DNA of 64,000 nt from Caviibacter abscessus (GTDB taxonomy: Bacteria > Fusobacteriota > Fusobacteriia > Fusobacteriales > Leptotrichiaceae), in assembly GCF_001517835.1 (NCBI RefSeq), contig NZ_LOQG01000036.1, positions 1-64,000 of the forward strand, in the 5' to 3' direction. Shown here in pieces: positions 63,317 through 64,000 of the stretch. Numbering within the stretch: the first letter of the stretch is position 1; every line of letters begins with the position of its first letter. The notes under the pieces are model-generated. The model did not search any database. It saw only the letters and a list, made by a program, of their open reading frames with translations, and was not told the origin of the DNA. The translations under genes and the position numbers were made by a program.

Positions 63317-64000
63317 TAATTTTGATTCTATTTTAGAAAATGATATAAAAATAATACGTGAAATATCAGACTTTTTACTAAAAATTGTAAATCCTGAAGA
63401 AATTGATTTTCAAATATGTATAAAAAAGATAAATAAACTTGAAAATGACACATTTTCATTAACCAATATACATGATATTGATTTATTAAGTAACATAAAA
63501 AAGATATTTTTAAATATTGATAGAAATAAATTTTTGTTTTTTGAATTTAAGTATGACTTATTTTCCGTATTATCAAAAATAGAACAACTCTACTCAAGTT
63601 ACAAAGATATCGGGATAAAACAAGATAATAGTAAAATAAAAAAAATTGAAAGCGAATTAATTGATTACGATAAAAAATTTTCAAATGATTTATACATTAA
63701 AAACAAAGATAAAACTTATTACTATATTAAAATAACACTTGATACAAGTGTCCCTTATTTTTATTTATCAAGAAAAAATATACTTAATCATCTTAGAGAA
63801 TATGGAAAGCCATATAATTATATACCCATTTCATTAGATGATGATTCATATAATTACTTTATTTTAGACTATAAAGTAGATAATAGTATAAATGTACAAG
63901 AAATTTTTGAAAATCTAAAAAAAATAGATGATGCTATAATAAAATATACACTATTTAAAGTTAATAATGAAAATAATATATATAATATTAAATTTTTCAT
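63306..64000 (+). CDS. Second CheA-like protein, N-terminal part (runs off the window)
   Basis: The reading frame opens at ATG 63306, overlaps the preceding stop by 11 bases and is open to the window end (231 codons). Residues 1-125 are helical, with IHDIDLLSNIKKIFLNIDRN and KYDLFSVLSKIEQLY in the place of a P1 Hpt domain. The phospho-His position (HTxKG) reads SNIKK. Residues 136-220 look like another P2 (TYYYIKITLDTSVPYFYLSR then ILNHLREYG). Downstream P3-P5 may lie outside. An unrelated helical protein is possible for the first half, but its coupling to the preceding CheA-like gene supports the call. Confidence 0.6.
   Translation, partial: MKTNNFDSILENDIKIIREISDFLLKIVNPEEIDFQICIKKINKLENDTFSLTNIHDIDLLSNIKKIFLNIDRNKFLFFEFKYDLFSVLSKIEQLYSSYKDIGIKQDNSKIKKIESELIDYDKKFSNDLYIKNKDKTYYYIKITLDTSVPYFYLSRKNILNHLREYGKPYNYIPISLDDDSYNYFILDYKVDNSINVQEIFENLKKIDDAIIKYTLFKVNNENNIYNIKFF

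Noticed and set aside
1-64000. CRISPR arrays, tRNA and rRNA genes, insertion sequences
   Set aside because: No regularly spaced repeats, cloverleaf-like T-loop signatures, conserved rRNA segments, transposase motifs or target duplications were found by reading.

Overview
The window is very AT-rich and almost entirely coding, with no rRNA, tRNA, insertion sequence, CRISPR array or prophage that I can see. The gene content suggests a host-associated Fusobacteriota member, most likely Leptotrichiaceae (Sneathia / Streptobacillus / Leptotrichia type). Reasons are the extreme AT bias, large outer-membrane proteins ending in an aromatic C-terminal residue, a reduced housekeeping set, TTG starts and no flagellar genes. 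Genus is an inference, not a measurement.

Layout. 1-7205: two tandem, closely related giant outer-membrane proteins, the first cut by the window edge, each with its own extended -10 promoter. 7442-14053: nagA, two small membrane proteins (DUF441, DUF554), a Xaa-Pro peptidase, a YgjP-like metalloprotein, a NUDIX hydrolase and lysS. 14176-16460: a truncated secreted-protein remnant and an outer-membrane protein with a His-rich loop. 16653-25081: two uncharacterised genes, rlmH, mutL, a structured non-coding RNA, aspS, hisS, tmk and gltX. 25196-30269: pgm, two FAD oxidoreductases and queH. 30399-33818: mscL, a TPR protein, dapH, dapB and ptsH. 33845-41784: rluD-like, rodA, cvpA, alr, cmk, prmA, ymdB, rny and a lipoprotein. 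41943-47701: a DeoR-type regulator facing a five-gene cluster (nucleoside phosphorylase, APC permease, MtnA-like isomerase, class II aldolase, Fe-alcohol dehydrogenase). 47873-57570: adhP, then a seven-gene operon running pnp, pgsA, Ca2+ P-type ATPase, lipoprotein, D-Ala-D-Ala carboxypeptidase, lgt and a TPR gene. 57762-59841: two small unknown genes and a decayed ABC-F gene. 59955-64000: a plus-strand operon of NUDIX, uppS, cdsA and two divergent CheA-like genes.

How the parts work together. Much of the window serves the cell envelope: alr, rodA, dapB/dapH, uppS, cdsA, pgsA, lgt and the carboxypeptidase. Translation is the second theme (four aminoacyl-tRNA synthetases, rlmH, rluD-like, prmA, queH). 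The five-gene cluster reads as a phosphorolytic salvage route. A nucleoside is split to a sugar-1-phosphate, isomerised to a ketose-1-phosphate and cleaved to DHAP plus an aldehyde, which is then reduced. This resembles the known DHAP shunt for 5'-deoxyadenosine and methylthioadenosine.

The most unusual items are the adjacent CheA-like genes at 61910-64000. The first keeps the P2-P3-P4-P5 order of the chemotaxis kinase CheA, but its ATP-binding boxes are destroyed and it has no P1 phosphotransfer domain. The second starts with a P1-like helical region lacking the phospho-accepting His, followed by a P2-like domain, and runs off the window. No receptor, CheW, CheY or flagellar gene is in the window.
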